From positions 1-64,000 of the forward strand of contig JANYHF010000014.1 of NCBI GenBank assembly GCA_025359185.1: a stretch of 64,000 nucleotides of DNA, read 5' to 3'. The translations under genes and the position numbers were made by a program. This document shows, in pieces, positions 55,850 through 64,000 of this stretch; positions within the stretch are counted from its first letter, which is position 1, and each line of letters starts with the position of its first letter. The DNA is from Hyphomicrobiaceae bacterium (GTDB taxonomy: Bacteria; Pseudomonadota; Alphaproteobacteria; Rhizobiales; Hyphomicrobiaceae). The notes under the pieces were generated by a model. The model saw nothing but the letters and a program-made list of their open reading frames with translations. It ran no database searches and was not told the origin of the DNA.

Positions 55850-56740
55850 TCAATGCGGCGCTGGCAATTCGGCCACGCGGTTGGCAGTCTGCACGGCCTT
55901 CTGCACTTTCTCGAATGCGCGCACTTCGATCTGCCGGATACGCTCGCGGCTGACACCATGAGTTTCGGAGAGCTCCTCGAGTGTCGCGGGTTCGTCACGC
56001 AACCGGCGGGCTTCAAAAATCTCGCGCTCGCGATCGTTGAGGCCGCTCATTGCGCTACGCAGGAAACTCTTGCGGCGCTTCAGTTCCTCGCTGTCGGCGA
56101 GCACCGTTTCCTGGCTGTCCTTGTCATCGACCAGCCAATCTTGCCACTCAGCACCTTCGCCATCATTGCGCATCGGCGAGTTGACGGACAGATCGCCCGC
56201 CAGCCGCTGGTTCATCGAAATCACGTCCGCCTCTGGCACCGACAGCTTGGTGGCAATCGCCGTCACCTGGTCCGGGCGCAGATCGCCATCTCCCAGCGCC
56301 TGCACGGCGTTTTTGGCCTTGCGCAGATTGAAGAACAACTTCTTCTGCGAGGCCGTGGTGCCCATTTTCACAAGGCTCCAAGAGCGCAGAATGTACTCTT
56401 GAATCGACGCGCGGATCCACCACATAGCGTAGGTGGCCAAACGGAAGCCCTTGTCCGGCTCGAAGCGTTTAACAGCCTGCATCAGTCCGACATTGCCTTC
56501 CGAAATCACTTCGCCAATTGGCAAGCCATAGCCGCGATAGCCCATGGCGATCCGAGCCACCAGCCGAAGATGCGACGTGACCATTTTGTGCGCCGCAGCC
56601 GTATCGCCGTGTTCGGTCCAACGCTTGGCCAGCATGAATTCCTCATCCGGCGTCAGCATCGGAAATTTCCGGATCTCAGCCAGATAGCGCGTCAGACCTG
56701 TGCCTCCAGCATGTAAGGCCGGCATTGTGTTCGTAGCCAT
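55850..56740 (-). CDS. rpoH: heat-shock sigma factor RpoH (sigma-32)
   Basis: This sigma-70-family factor of 296 residues has region 2 (MVTSHLRLVARIAMGYRGYG, ATYAMWWIRASIQEYILRSW), the RpoH box QKKLFFNLRKAKN, and region 4 (LEELSETHGVSRERIRQIEV). It directs transcription of chaperone and protease genes such as the Lon/Clp genes in this window. It is divergent in function but co-directional with rluD, which lies upstream on the same strand. Confidence 0.96.
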   Translation of the reverse strand: MATNTMPALHAGGTGLTRYLAEIRKFPMLTPDEEFMLAKRWTEHGDTAAAHKMVTSHLRLVARIAMGYRGYGLPIGEVISEGNVGLMQAVKRFEPDKGFRLATYAMWWIRASIQEYILRSWSLVKMGTTASQKKLFFNLRKAKNAVQALGDGDLRPDQVTAIATKLSVPEADVISMNQRLAGDLSVNSPMRNDGEGAEWQDWLVDDKDSQETVLADSEELKRRKSFLRSAMSGLNDREREIFEARRLRDEPATLEELSETHGVSRERIRQIEVRAFEKVQKAVQTANRVAELPAPH

Positions 56741-56864
56741 TGGTGTTCGCTTCCTCCGTAAGTCGGGGCTTTGGGCAAGTCCCGGCGGATGCCGTGTGAA
56801 CCAACCTAACCCTCGGCGCCATCACTTCAAAAACGCATTGAGGTGATGATCGTTCCGGCGTTGA

Positions 56865-57893
56865 TCACGCATCCCTGAGCGCGGCGATCAACGCAACCAT
56901 ATCAGATGGGGGAGCGCTCTCAAATTTCAAGGTCTTGCCGGTGCGTGGATGCTCAAAGCCCAGCACGGCCGCGTGCAAAGCCTGCCGATTGAGGGCATCC
57001 AGGATGACCCGGGTCCTCTCCGTCATGCGGCCCTTGCTGGCGTCAAACCCCGTGCCGTAGGTGGCGTCCCCCAATACAGGATGGCCGATATGCGCCATAT
57101 GCACCCGGATCTGATGCGTGCGCCCGGTCTCCAGCACACAGCGCACAACGCTCGCCAGCGGCTTGTTGTCAGCACCAACGAACGTCTTTTGCACCTCGTA
57201 GTGCGTCGCCGCCGGCCGGCCCACACCGTCGCGAACGACGGCCATCTTGGTGCGGTTGCTGGCCTTGCGCCCGATGCTGGTGGCGATGCGCCCGGAGCGC
57301 GGCTGCGGCTGGCCCCAGACCACGGCCACATAGGCGCGCTGCATCCGCCCATCCTGGCCATGCGCCGCAAATTGCTCACTAAGCGACCGAAGCGCCGCAT
57401 CGGTCTTGGCGACGACCAGCAGGCCGCTCGTGTCTTTATCCAGCCGGTGCACAATGCCTGGCCGCTTGACGCCGCCTATGCCCGCAAGACTATCGCCACA
57501 ATGGGCGATCAGCGCGTTGACCAGCGTTCCAGTCGCGTGTCCTGCTCCTGGATGCACGACCAGGCCAGCGGGCTTATCGATGACGAGGATATCCTTGTCC
57601 TCGTAAACAACTGACAGCGGGATCGATTCGGCCTCAGGCAGCGCGGGCTCAGGCTCCGGGATCTGCACCTCATACTGCGCGCCGGGCCTGACCTTGTGGC
57701 CGGGCTCGCTTATTGGCTTGCCGTCCTCTAAGACGTGACCGGCCTTGATGAGGGCTTGCAGCCTTGTCCGGCTGAGATCGGGCACGCGGGCTTGCAGCAG
57801 CCGGTCGAGCCGCAGCCCGGCTTCCGGCAACTCGGCGACATGGCGGCGCTGGTCACCTAGGACGCTATCGGTTGGACTGAGTTCGGAGGGCAT
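56865..57893 (-). CDS. rluD: RluD-family 23S rRNA pseudouridine synthase
   Basis: The 342-residue enzyme has an N-terminal S4 RNA-binding domain (GLRLDRLLQARVPDLSRTRL) and the RluA/RluD catalytic motif IVHRLDKDTSGLLV with the catalytic Asp, then GRTHQIRVHMAHIGHPVLGD. It modifies helix 69 uridines or related sites of 23S rRNA. Its start codon overlaps that of the divergent gene in a palindromic CATG. The rluD-rpoH order is familiar in Alphaproteobacteria. Confidence 0.93.
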   Translation of the reverse strand: MPSELSPTDSVLGDQRRHVAELPEAGLRLDRLLQARVPDLSRTRLQALIKAGHVLEDGKPISEPGHKVRPGAQYEVQIPEPEPALPEAESIPLSVVYEDKDILVIDKPAGLVVHPGAGHATGTLVNALIAHCGDSLAGIGGVKRPGIVHRLDKDTSGLLVVAKTDAALRSLSEQFAAHGQDGRMQRAYVAVVWGQPQPRSGRIATSIGRKASNRTKMAVVRDGVGRPAATHYEVQKTFVGADNKPLASVVRCVLETGRTHQIRVHMAHIGHPVLGDATYGTGFDASKGRMTERTRVILDALNRQALHAAVLGFEHPRTGKTLKFESAPPSDMVALIAALRDA

Positions 57894-58275
57894 GTTGACA
57901 CAAGACCGAGATGCAGCTGGTTACACCAGAGGCCAGATTCGCGGCCTCAAGATCGCTATCGCGATGATGACGGCGCTGATCTTTATCGGCCTGGTGGTGA
58001 TCATGCTGACCATTGCCTATCGCTCGACCCATGACAAGCGGCGGGTGGCGGCTGAGCCGGAATACGGCACCCCGCCGAACATCCGCACGCTTTATCCCGG
58101 TGCTACGGCCTTCGCCGAGGCCAAGCTGCCGCCGCGCGGCCATGTGGTCTCGATCACGCCTTGGGGCGAGAAGCTGCTGCTGCTAGTCGAAGACGTCTCC
58201 GGCAGCACCGTTCTGGTACTAGACCCGAAGGCCAACACGGTCGCGCTGCTGGCCCGTTTGCAAGCGGAGCGCTGA
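57892..58275 (+). CDS. small membrane protein, DUF6476-like
   Basis: The protein of 127 residues has one membrane helix (IAIAMMTALIFIGLVVIMLT) near residues 23-42 and a short periplasmic domain with VVSITPWGEKLLLLVEDVSG and VLVLDPKAN. The pattern fits the alphaproteobacterial DUF6476 family, whose function is unknown. The ATG at 57892 lies one base after GGAGGG, unusually close; TTG 57895 would have better spacing. Its start overlaps the rluD start codon on the other strand. Confidence 0.72.
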   Translation: MLTQDRDAAGYTRGQIRGLKIAIAMMTALIFIGLVVIMLTIAYRSTHDKRRVAAEPEYGTPPNIRTLYPGATAFAEAKLPPRGHVVSITPWGEKLLLLVEDVSGSTVLVLDPKANTVALLARLQAER

Positions 58276-58312
58276 CCCTTGACACATTCATCACCAGATC
58301 GCGCTTCTTTGC

Positions 58313-58342
58313 TTGCCGAGGGGCGGACCTTCAGTCTATAGC
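58313..58342 (+). promoter_or_regulatory. probable promoter of tRNA-Glu
   Basis: TTGCCG (58313-58318) and TATAGC (58337-58342) are separated by 18 bases and end 18 bases before the mature tRNA, a sigma-70-like arrangement. Confidence 0.45.
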
Positions 58343-58360
58343 CTGGCACTCACCAACGAT

Positions 58361-58436
58361 GCCCCGTTCGTCTAGTGGCCCAGGACACCAGCCTCTCACG
58401 TTGGGAACAGGGGTTCGAAACCCCTACGGGGCGCCA
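58361..58436 (+). tRNA. tRNA-Glu (CTC)
   Basis: The 76-base cloverleaf has acceptor GCCCCGT/ACGGGGC, anticodon stem CCAGC/GTTGG with loop CTCTCAC (anticodon CTC), T arm GGGG-TTCGAAA-CCCC and an encoded CCA. The 3' end is a plausible integration site, and the 390 bases that follow lack intact genes. Confidence 0.97.
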
Positions 58437-58823
58437 TTCCACCGGTGCGACGTCCAACTCCGTATGTCCAGCAAGTTGGGTTGCCGGCTACCATTTGGTC
58501 TTGGCCGATTAAGTGGTCATGACAACCCAGTTAGAAAGTATCGGGGTGTTTGCGAGTCGAGCGGTGCGAGCTGCGCCATCACGCAGTATGGAATAGAAAT
58601 CGGTCAGGGGGCGTATTTTATCTTATCCTGGCGAAGCTGTTCTTCGGCCAAGACGAAATCAGGTTTGAGATTGCCGGGCAGAATGCTCCTGCTATTGCAA
58701 CAGCGATCCGATGACACCCATTTCGGCAATGTTCAAAACAACAGAGGCCCGGTACCAGCGAGCGAACTGACCGGTGCTGGCAACGTCATACTTTACTATC
58801 CGGTCGCAAGCGGCGGTGGCGAT
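58437..58823. other. gene-poor stretch after tRNA-Glu
   Basis: No intact gene is supported. The base composition is lower in GC than in the flanking genes. Short coding-like pieces (FEIAGQNAPAIATAIR at 58667-58714 on +) are interrupted by stops, suggesting decayed sequence. Confidence 0.5.
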
Positions 58824-59146
58824 CTAGATCATCCAATACCGGATAGCCAACCTGGCGGCAGCCGAGCCGAATAACGTTGTCGATTCGATTGGCCGGAAGG
58901 CGAGTAGGCCAGCGAAAGCGGCCACCTGAACAATGATGAGATGATACCGCGGAAACGCTATCCGCAGCAACGACCCCGGTTCGCTGGGTGCCAGCGTCTT
59001 GTACACAGACGGAGCAATAACGGCCACGAAGCATGTTGCGCAGATCCAATGCCGCCTGCCGTCACGAGCGCCATGACTGCAAAAGAAATGGCACGCAGCT
59101 ACCCCAGCACGAGGGCCGACGATGGAATCGTTTCAGACAGCTTCAT
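58824..59146 (-). pseudogene. decayed DUF4149-like membrane protein gene
   Basis: On the minus strand the frame from ATG 59146 gives MKLSETIPSSALVLG, then a TAG, and continues LRAISFAVMALVTAGGIGSA. After about 59035 the sense moves to another frame: CFVAVIAPSVYKTLAPSEPG and LLRIAFPRYHLIIVQVAAFA, ending at a stop near 58824. The APxVYxTLxPxxxG...FPRYxL pattern resembles DUF4149 membrane proteins. One stop and one frameshift mark it as broken, and the C-terminal part is not family-like. Confidence 0.55.
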
Positions 59147-59199
59147 ACATCCCAGCCCTCTGCTCTCAGCGGCAATTTGACCGTTCACACGTCGACCCA

Positions 59200-59724
59200 T
59201 CAGTGCTGCCAGAGCAGCTTCACCAGCACCAGCACCGCTATGGCGTAAGCCGCCATAGCACCGATAAGGATCGGCAACTGACTGCGTCCACCTTTCAGCG
59301 ATTCCCGCGTCATGTCCCGCATGTGCGCGAAGAGATCCGGCCACGTATAAGAAACCAAGTCGCCCTGAGACATCAAATTGATGAGCCGCCCTTCGGCATC
59401 TACCACCGGCAAATGCCGGAACCTATCGTTGGACATCTGCCGTAGCCAATCGAGCAGTTCATCATCGGGTGACGCGGTCCGCACTTCGTTGGTCATGATT
59501 GCCGACAGCGGCGTCTTGGCCGGATCAAGCCCCTTGCCAAGAAGACGGCGCAGCAGATCGCGCTCGGTGACGATACCCTTGACCATCCGGTCATCATCAA
59601 TGATCACCACCGAGCCGATATTGCGGTCTGCCATCGTCCGGATGGCAGAGACCGCCGTGTCACCGGCGCGCAGCGTGAAGGCCGCGGGCTTGCTACGGAA
59701 TTCCGGACGATCTTTGATTTTCAT
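59200..59724 (-). CDS. two-CBS-domain protein with C-terminal membrane anchor
   Basis: The product of 174 residues carries a CBS pair (RAGDTAVSAIRTMADRNIGS to IVTERDLLRRL, and VRTASPDDELLDWLRQMSND to NLMSQGDLVSY). A basic linker and one membrane helix (LPILIGAMAAYAIAVLVLVK) follow at the end. CBS pairs bind adenine nucleotides and act as energy or redox sensors. A membrane-tethered stand-alone CBS pair is uncommon. It is monocistronic. Confidence 0.83.
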   Translation of the reverse strand: MKIKDRPEFRSKPAAFTLRAGDTAVSAIRTMADRNIGSVVIIDDDRMVKGIVTERDLLRRLLGKGLDPAKTPLSAIMTNEVRTASPDDELLDWLRQMSNDRFRHLPVVDAEGRLINLMSQGDLVSYTWPDLFAHMRDMTRESLKGGRSQLPILIGAMAAYAIAVLVLVKLLWQH

Positions 59725-60314
59725 TGGTCATCTCGCAAGGGTTAACAACATTAGAGACTGGCGCAGATCAATACGATACGTTCCAGTTTTCGGTCGGCGC
59801 GCTCTAAATTGAACTGCAACACCGTAAGCCCAGCGTGTTGCAGTTCAGTTTGGTGTCCCCCTGAACGCTACGGAGGAAACACCAGACCATAATTGCCGAG
59901 AGCGGCTCGATGCCTAGCAAGTCAGGTACCGAGTGCAACCAAGGCTCAGGGTTACTCGCCGGTCCGTTGGGACTCTTCGAGGCGCCGCAGGAAGCCGACC
60001 GTGATCCAGATTCTGATACTTCCGGCGAAGACTACGGTCATGGGGGGTCGACTCGCGCTTTTTCTCCTCCAATGAGCGCCATCAGAGACAACGACGCCGA
60101 CGTCGAAGAAGAAACCACGAAGCTATTTCCAAGACACAGGCGGCCACATTTTTATCCCCTAGGAAGCGCCGTTTGGCGTGAGCAATCCAGGTCAGTGCCG
60201 CCATAACAGTTGACGCGCCATCTGGGATTGCGTCTATCCTCCTGGTGCGTCTGCCGGGATCCATCCGTTGGCGATACGTTCTTGCGAACCACCGGCTGGG
60301 GGGCTGGCTGAACG
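59725..60314. other. gene-poor region before glgP
   Basis: The 590 bases hold no gene I can support. An open frame at 59910-60206 (98 codons) encodes a polar, acidic product with no recognisable feature and no clear ribosome site. The glgP promoter should lie near the right end. Confidence 0.5.
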
Positions 60315-62843
60315 ATGATCCGCTTGTCCAAAGTGCGCAGTCTGGCGGCGCAAATCGCCGAAACCATTTCGGCCAATTCGCAGGATTTCAGGAGTACCGC
60401 TTTGCAGGCATCGGTATCGAAACGGACAGCACCCGATGGCAAACTGCTGGCTGCGTCCATCCGCGAGAAGTTGGTGTATGGCCTTGGCAAGTCGCCGGAA
60501 GACGCCAGCAAGCACGATTGGCTGCAGGCCGTAAGCTTGGCCGTGCGCGACAAGATCATGGACCGCTGGCTCGACTGCGACCGGCAGACCAAAGCTAGCG
60601 GCGGCAAGCAGGTCTGTTATCTGTCGATGGAATTTTTGATCGGCCGCGTGTTGCGCGATGCTGTGGGTAATCTTGGACTGACGCAGCCCCTTGAAGCTGC
60701 CCTCAGCTCGCTGGGCGCTGGCGATCTGGTGACGCTGGCGGATCTGGAGCCTGATCCCGCGCTCGGCAACGGCGGCCTGGGGCGGCTCGCGGCGTGCTAC
60801 CTCGAAAGCATGGCGACCGTCGGCATCCCCGCTTATGGTTACGGCATCCGCTATGACCATGGCCTGTTTCGCCAGGGCATCAAGGATGGCCAGCAGACCG
60901 AACGGCCCGAGAACTGGCTGAACGGCGGCAACCCCTGGGAAGTCGCCCGGCGCGAGGCCAGCATGGAGATCGGTTTTGGTGGCGTTGCGGAAACAGGGCC
61001 AGCGCCCTGGAACCAGTGGCGGCCCGGCGAAGTGCTGCGGGCCGTCGCCTATGACATGCCGGTGGTGGGTTGGCGGGGCACGCGCGTGAACACACTGCGG
61101 CTGTGGCACGCTGAGGCGCCCTCGCCGCTCCGGCTCGATCAATTCAATGGCGGTGATCATATCGGTGCGCAATATCGTGACATGCGCGCCGCCAGCATCA
61201 ACAAGGTGCTCTATCCGTCGGACGCGACCCCCGCAGGCCAGGAGCTGCGGCTGCGGCAGGAATACTTCTTCACGTCGGCCTCGTTGCAGGACCTGCTGAA
61301 GCGTCATGTGGTCCGATTTGGCGATGTGCTGACGTTGGCGGACAAAGCCGCCATTCAGCTCAACGATACCCATCCCGCCATCGCGGTTGCCGAGTTGATG
61401 CGGCTGCTGATGGATGTCTATGGTCTCGCCGAAGCGCCGGCCTGGGATATCACCTGCAGGACGATCTCCTACACCAACCACACCCTGCTGCCCGAGGCGC
61501 TTGAGAGCTGGTCGGTGCATCTCATGCAGCATCTCCTGCCGCGGCATATGCAGATTATCTACGCCCTCGACGAACGGCTGGCCGCCGATGTCGAGGCTAA
61601 GGCGCCGGGCGATGAAGCCCTGAAGGCGGCTGTCGCGATTGTCGACAAGCGGGGCGACTGGCGCGTGCGCATGGGACACCTGGCGTTTGCAGGGTCGCAC
61701 AATGTCAACGGGGTCTCGCAGCTGCACACGGACCTGATGAAGGTCTCGGTGTTCCAGGATCTCGACCGGCTGTATCCCGGCCGCATCGTCAACAAGACCA
61801 ATGGCGTGACACCCCGGCGCTGGCTGCAAGAAGTCAATCCGGGGCTGACTGCCCTGATCCGCGATGCCATCGGCGACCGGGTGCTTGATGATCTCGGCGA
61901 GATTTCGAAGCTGAAACCGTTCGCCAAGGACTCCGTGTTCCGGTCGCGCTTTGCTAATGTGAAACTCGCCAACAAGGCGCGGTTGGCGGCGATGATCCAA
62001 ACCAAAACCGGCACCGCCGTCGATCCCGCCAGCCTCTTCGACGTGCACATCAAACGCATCCACGAATACAAGCGCCAGCTGCTGAACCTCCTGCAAACCG
62101 TAGCGCTTTATCAGGCCATGCGCGCCAATCCGTCTGCGAACTGGACACCTCGCGTCAAGATTTTCGCAGGCAAGGCCGCGCCCAGCTACATCGTCGCTAA
62201 ACAGATTATCCACCTCATCAACGATGTGGCGGCGACCATCAATGCCGATACCAGCTTGCGCGGCGCGCTGAAAATGGTGTTCATTCCAAACTACAACGTG
62301 AGCCTGGCGGAGATGATTGTTCCGGCCGCAGATTTGTCGGAACAGATTTCAACCGCTGGCATGGAAGCGTCGGGGACTGGCAATATGAAGTTTGCGCTTA
62401 ATGGAGCCCTGACCATCGGCACGCTCGACGGCGCCAATGTCGAGATCAGCGAGCATGTGGGGCTCGACGATATTGTCATCTTCGGGCTGACGGCAGCCGA
62501 GGTTGCGGCACAGCGGACATCGGGTCACGATCCACGTGGCAATATCGAGCGCTCGCCCAAACTGAAGGGCGCGCTGGATGCGATCAGTGCAGGCACGTTC
62601 TCAGGCGGCGACCGGGACCGCTATCGCTATCTCGTCGAAGGTCTCTATGCCCATGACTGGTTCATGCTGACGGCCGATTTCGACAGCTATGACGCGGCGC
62701 AGGCGCGCGTCGATGCACTGTGGCTAGACCCGGCGCGCTGGCAGGCAAGCCTCATCCGCAACACCGCGGGCGTCGGCTGGTTCTCGTCTGACCGGGCGGT
62801 GCGCGAGTACGCCAGAGACATCTGGAACGTCCCGACGACCTGA
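60315..62843 (+). CDS. glgP: glycogen/maltodextrin phosphorylase GlgP
   Basis: GlgP releases glucose-1-phosphate from glycogen. The 842-residue protein has the usual length and motifs: YLSMEFLIGR, LGNGGLGRLAACYLES, IQLNDTHPAIAVAELMR, HIKRIHEYKRQLLN and the PLP-Lys signature EASGTGNMKFALNGALTIGT. glgB starts 14 bases after its stop, so this is the head of a glycogen operon. No regulatory Ser-phosphorylation extension is seen. Confidence 0.97.
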   Translation: MIRLSKVRSLAAQIAETISANSQDFRSTALQASVSKRTAPDGKLLAASIREKLVYGLGKSPEDASKHDWLQAVSLAVRDKIMDRWLDCDRQTKASGGKQVCYLSMEFLIGRVLRDAVGNLGLTQPLEAALSSLGAGDLVTLADLEPDPALGNGGLGRLAACYLESMATVGIPAYGYGIRYDHGLFRQGIKDGQQTERPENWLNGGNPWEVARREASMEIGFGGVAETGPAPWNQWRPGEVLRAVAYDMPVVGWRGTRVNTLRLWHAEAPSPLRLDQFNGGDHIGAQYRDMRAASINKVLYPSDATPAGQELRLRQEYFFTSASLQDLLKRHVVRFGDVLTLADKAAIQLNDTHPAIAVAELMRLLMDVYGLAEAPAWDITCRTISYTNHTLLPEALESWSVHLMQHLLPRHMQIIYALDERLAADVEAKAPGDEALKAAVAIVDKRGDWRVRMGHLAFAGSHNVNGVSQLHTDLMKVSVFQDLDRLYPGRIVNKTNGVTPRRWLQEVNPGLTALIRDAIGDRVLDDLGEISKLKPFAKDSVFRSRFANVKLANKARLAAMIQTKTGTAVDPASLFDVHIKRIHEYKRQLLNLLQTVALYQAMRANPSANWTPRVKIFAGKAAPSYIVAKQIIHLINDVAATINADTSLRGALKMVFIPNYNVSLAEMIVPAADLSEQISTAGMEASGTGNMKFALNGALTIGTLDGANVEISEHVGLDDIVIFGLTAAEVAAQRTSGHDPRGNIERSPKLKGALDAISAGTFSGGDRDRYRYLVEGLYAHDWFMLTADFDSYDAAQARVDALWLDPARWQASLIRNTAGVGWFSSDRAVREYARDIWNVPTT

Positions 62844-62857
62844 CAGGACCCCGCGCC

Positions 62858-64000
62858 ATGGACAACACTATGTGGATGGCGAGTGGGGCCGATGTGGAGG
62901 CGATCGTCGCTGGGACCCATGGTGATCCGTTCGGCGTGCTGGGACTGCATGAGGTGGAAGGGGCTTGGGTCGCGCGGGCTTTCGCGCCGGGTGCAGAAAC
63001 GCTCAGCGTCCAGACGTTGCAGGGCGGACATTTAGGCCCGCTGGCGCGCCGTCATGAGGCTGGGTTCTTCGAGGCGGTGGTGGCGATCAAGGATCGCCAG
63101 CCGCTGCGCTATCAGGCCGCCAACGCCGGATCGTCCTGGAGCTTTGTCGATCCATTCGCGTTCGGCCCTGTGCTCGGCCCGCTTGACGACTACTACGGCG
63201 CCGAGGGCACGCATCTCAGGCTTTATGACCGGCTCGGCGCACATGCGATGATCCATGAGGGGGTTGCGGGTGTGAATTTTGCGCTGTGGGCGCCCAATGC
63301 CCGCCGTATCTCCGTGGTCGGAGATTTCAACGTCTGGGACGGCCGCCGGCACGTCATGCGTAAGCGGATGGGTTCGGGCGTGCACGAGATTTTCGTCCCC
63401 GAACTTGCGCTGGACACCATCTACAAATACGAAATTATGACCGCCGGCGGCACGCTGTTACCGCTGAAGTCGGACCCGTTCGGGTTCGCCGCCGAACTGC
63501 GGCCCAAGACCGCCTCGATCGTTGCCGAGACGGGCAACTTTGTCTGGAGCGATGCGAGCTACCTTGAAGCTCGCGCCAAAAAGGACCCCCGCCGCGCGCC
63601 GATGTCAACCTACGAGGTGCATCTAGGTTCCTGGCGCAAACGCGGCGATGGTGGGTTCCTCAGCTACGACGAACTTGCTGACCAACTCATTCCCTATGTT
63701 GCGGGCCTCGGCTTCACGCATTTGGAACTGATGCCCGTGAGTGAACATCCCTATGATCCGTCCTGGGGCTATCAGCCAACGGGCCTTTACGCGCCGACCT
63801 CCCGCTTCGGCAATCCGGCTGGCTTTGCGCGGTTCGTGGACAAAGCCCATGCCACCGGCCTCGGCGTCATTCTCGATTGGGTGCCCGCCCATTTCCCGAC
63901 CGATGCCCATGGCCTTGCCCACTTCGACGGCACTGCCCTCTACGAGCACGCCGATCCGCGCAAGGGCTTCCATCCCGATTGGAACACGGCGATCTTCAAT
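62858..64000 (+). CDS. glgB: 1,4-alpha-glucan branching enzyme GlgB, 5' part
   Basis: The frame is open from ATG 62858 to the window edge (381 codons, no stop). It has an N-terminal GlgB module (VVAGTHGDPFGVLGLHEV-like start, DPFAFGPVLGPLDDYY), the CBM48 domain (GVNFALWAPNARRISVVGDF) and the beginning of the GH13 barrel (YEVHLGSWRK, THLELMPVSEHPYDPSWGYQ, VILDWVPAHFPTDAHGL). It forms the alpha-1,6 branches of glycogen. The catalytic Asp/Glu of the barrel lie beyond the edge. Confidence 0.95.
   Translation, partial: MDNTMWMASGADVEAIVAGTHGDPFGVLGLHEVEGAWVARAFAPGAETLSVQTLQGGHLGPLARRHEAGFFEAVVAIKDRQPLRYQAANAGSSWSFVDPFAFGPVLGPLDDYYGAEGTHLRLYDRLGAHAMIHEGVAGVNFALWAPNARRISVVGDFNVWDGRRHVMRKRMGSGVHEIFVPELALDTIYKYEIMTAGGTLLPLKSDPFGFAAELRPKTASIVAETGNFVWSDASYLEARAKKDPRRAPMSTYEVHLGSWRKRGDGGFLSYDELADQLIPYVAGLGFTHLELMPVSEHPYDPSWGYQPTGLYAPTSRFGNPAGFARFVDKAHATGLGVILDWVPAHFPTDAHGLAHFDGTALYEHADPRKGFHPDWNTAIFN

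Noticed and set aside
59910-60206. 98-codon open frame upstream of glgP
   Set aside because: Polar composition, no ribosome site, no family and no coding bias; treated as chance.
60234-62213. Long open frame on the minus strand opposite glgP (about 659 codons)
   Set aside because: It lies antisense to a gene with complete family motifs. Its translation is Arg/Gly/His-rich with no domain, as expected from GC-rich third positions.

Overview
The window looks like a chromosomal segment of a GC-rich alphaproteobacterium, most likely of the order Hyphomicrobiales. This rests on gene content and order: maoC-like/ribF/ileS/lspA/lipoprotein/two M16 proteases, clpP-clpX-lon-hupB, glmU-glmS, rpoH beside rluD, nuoA/nuoB proteins of alphaproteobacterial type, and an AqpS-type arsenic cluster. 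No phage, insertion sequence, CRISPR array or rRNA operon is visible. Three tRNA genes are present (Asp-GTC, Val-TAC, Glu-CTC).

Layout. 1-12.7 kb: riboflavin kinase/FAD synthetase, a FixJ-like regulator with a degraded receiver, IleS, LspA, a lipoprotein, an active/inactive M16 peptidase pair, a SorC-type regulator and a membrane-anchored EEP-fold hydrolase. 12.7-23.6 kb: small secreted proteins, a TPR-methyltransferase, a J-domain membrane protein, an MFS transporter, nuoA and nuoB separated by a VapBC-type module on the other strand, an AraC-type regulator facing a D-amino-acid-dehydrogenase-like flavoprotein, a DUF805 protein and a SPOR-like protein. 23.9-34.6 kb: glmU-glmS, a second SPOR-like protein, a DUF502 protein, an ornithine-decarboxylase-like enzyme divergent from an Lrp regulator, a HigBA-type module, a Deg protease and MetY. 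35-42.5 kb: GNAT and HXXEE proteins, arsR-arsC-aqpS, and divergent from it a molybdenum enzyme operon that best fits the sulfite-oxidising SoeABC complex. 42.5-48.2 kb: tRNA-Val and the proteostasis block hupB-lon-clpX-clpP. 48.5-54.1 kb: a compact bacterial microcompartment (BMC) locus. 54.2-64 kb: an unknown membrane protein, rpoH, rluD, tRNA-Glu, a decayed DUF4149-like gene, a CBS protein and the start of a glycogen operon (glgP, then glgB cut by the window edge).

The BMC locus is the most interesting part. It encodes a class III PLP enzyme, a CoA-acylating aldehyde dehydrogenase with a C-terminal encapsulation-type helix, two paralogous BMC-T proteins, one BMC-P, one BMC-H, and an unrecognised 156-residue protein whose first 18 residues resemble the dehydrogenase's encapsulation helix. 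No phosphotransacylase, alcohol dehydrogenase, diol or ethanolamine lyase, or kinase lies nearby. The likely logic is amine or amino-phosphate to aldehyde to acyl-CoA inside a shell; the substrate is unknown.

The window is also rich in short dispersed palindromes and repeats. One GGGGAG-type palindrome sits in frame inside the soeA coding sequence, three palindromes lie in the BMC operon, two telomere-like arrays carry related flanks in opposite orientation, and a 92-base imperfect hairpin lies at the left edge.
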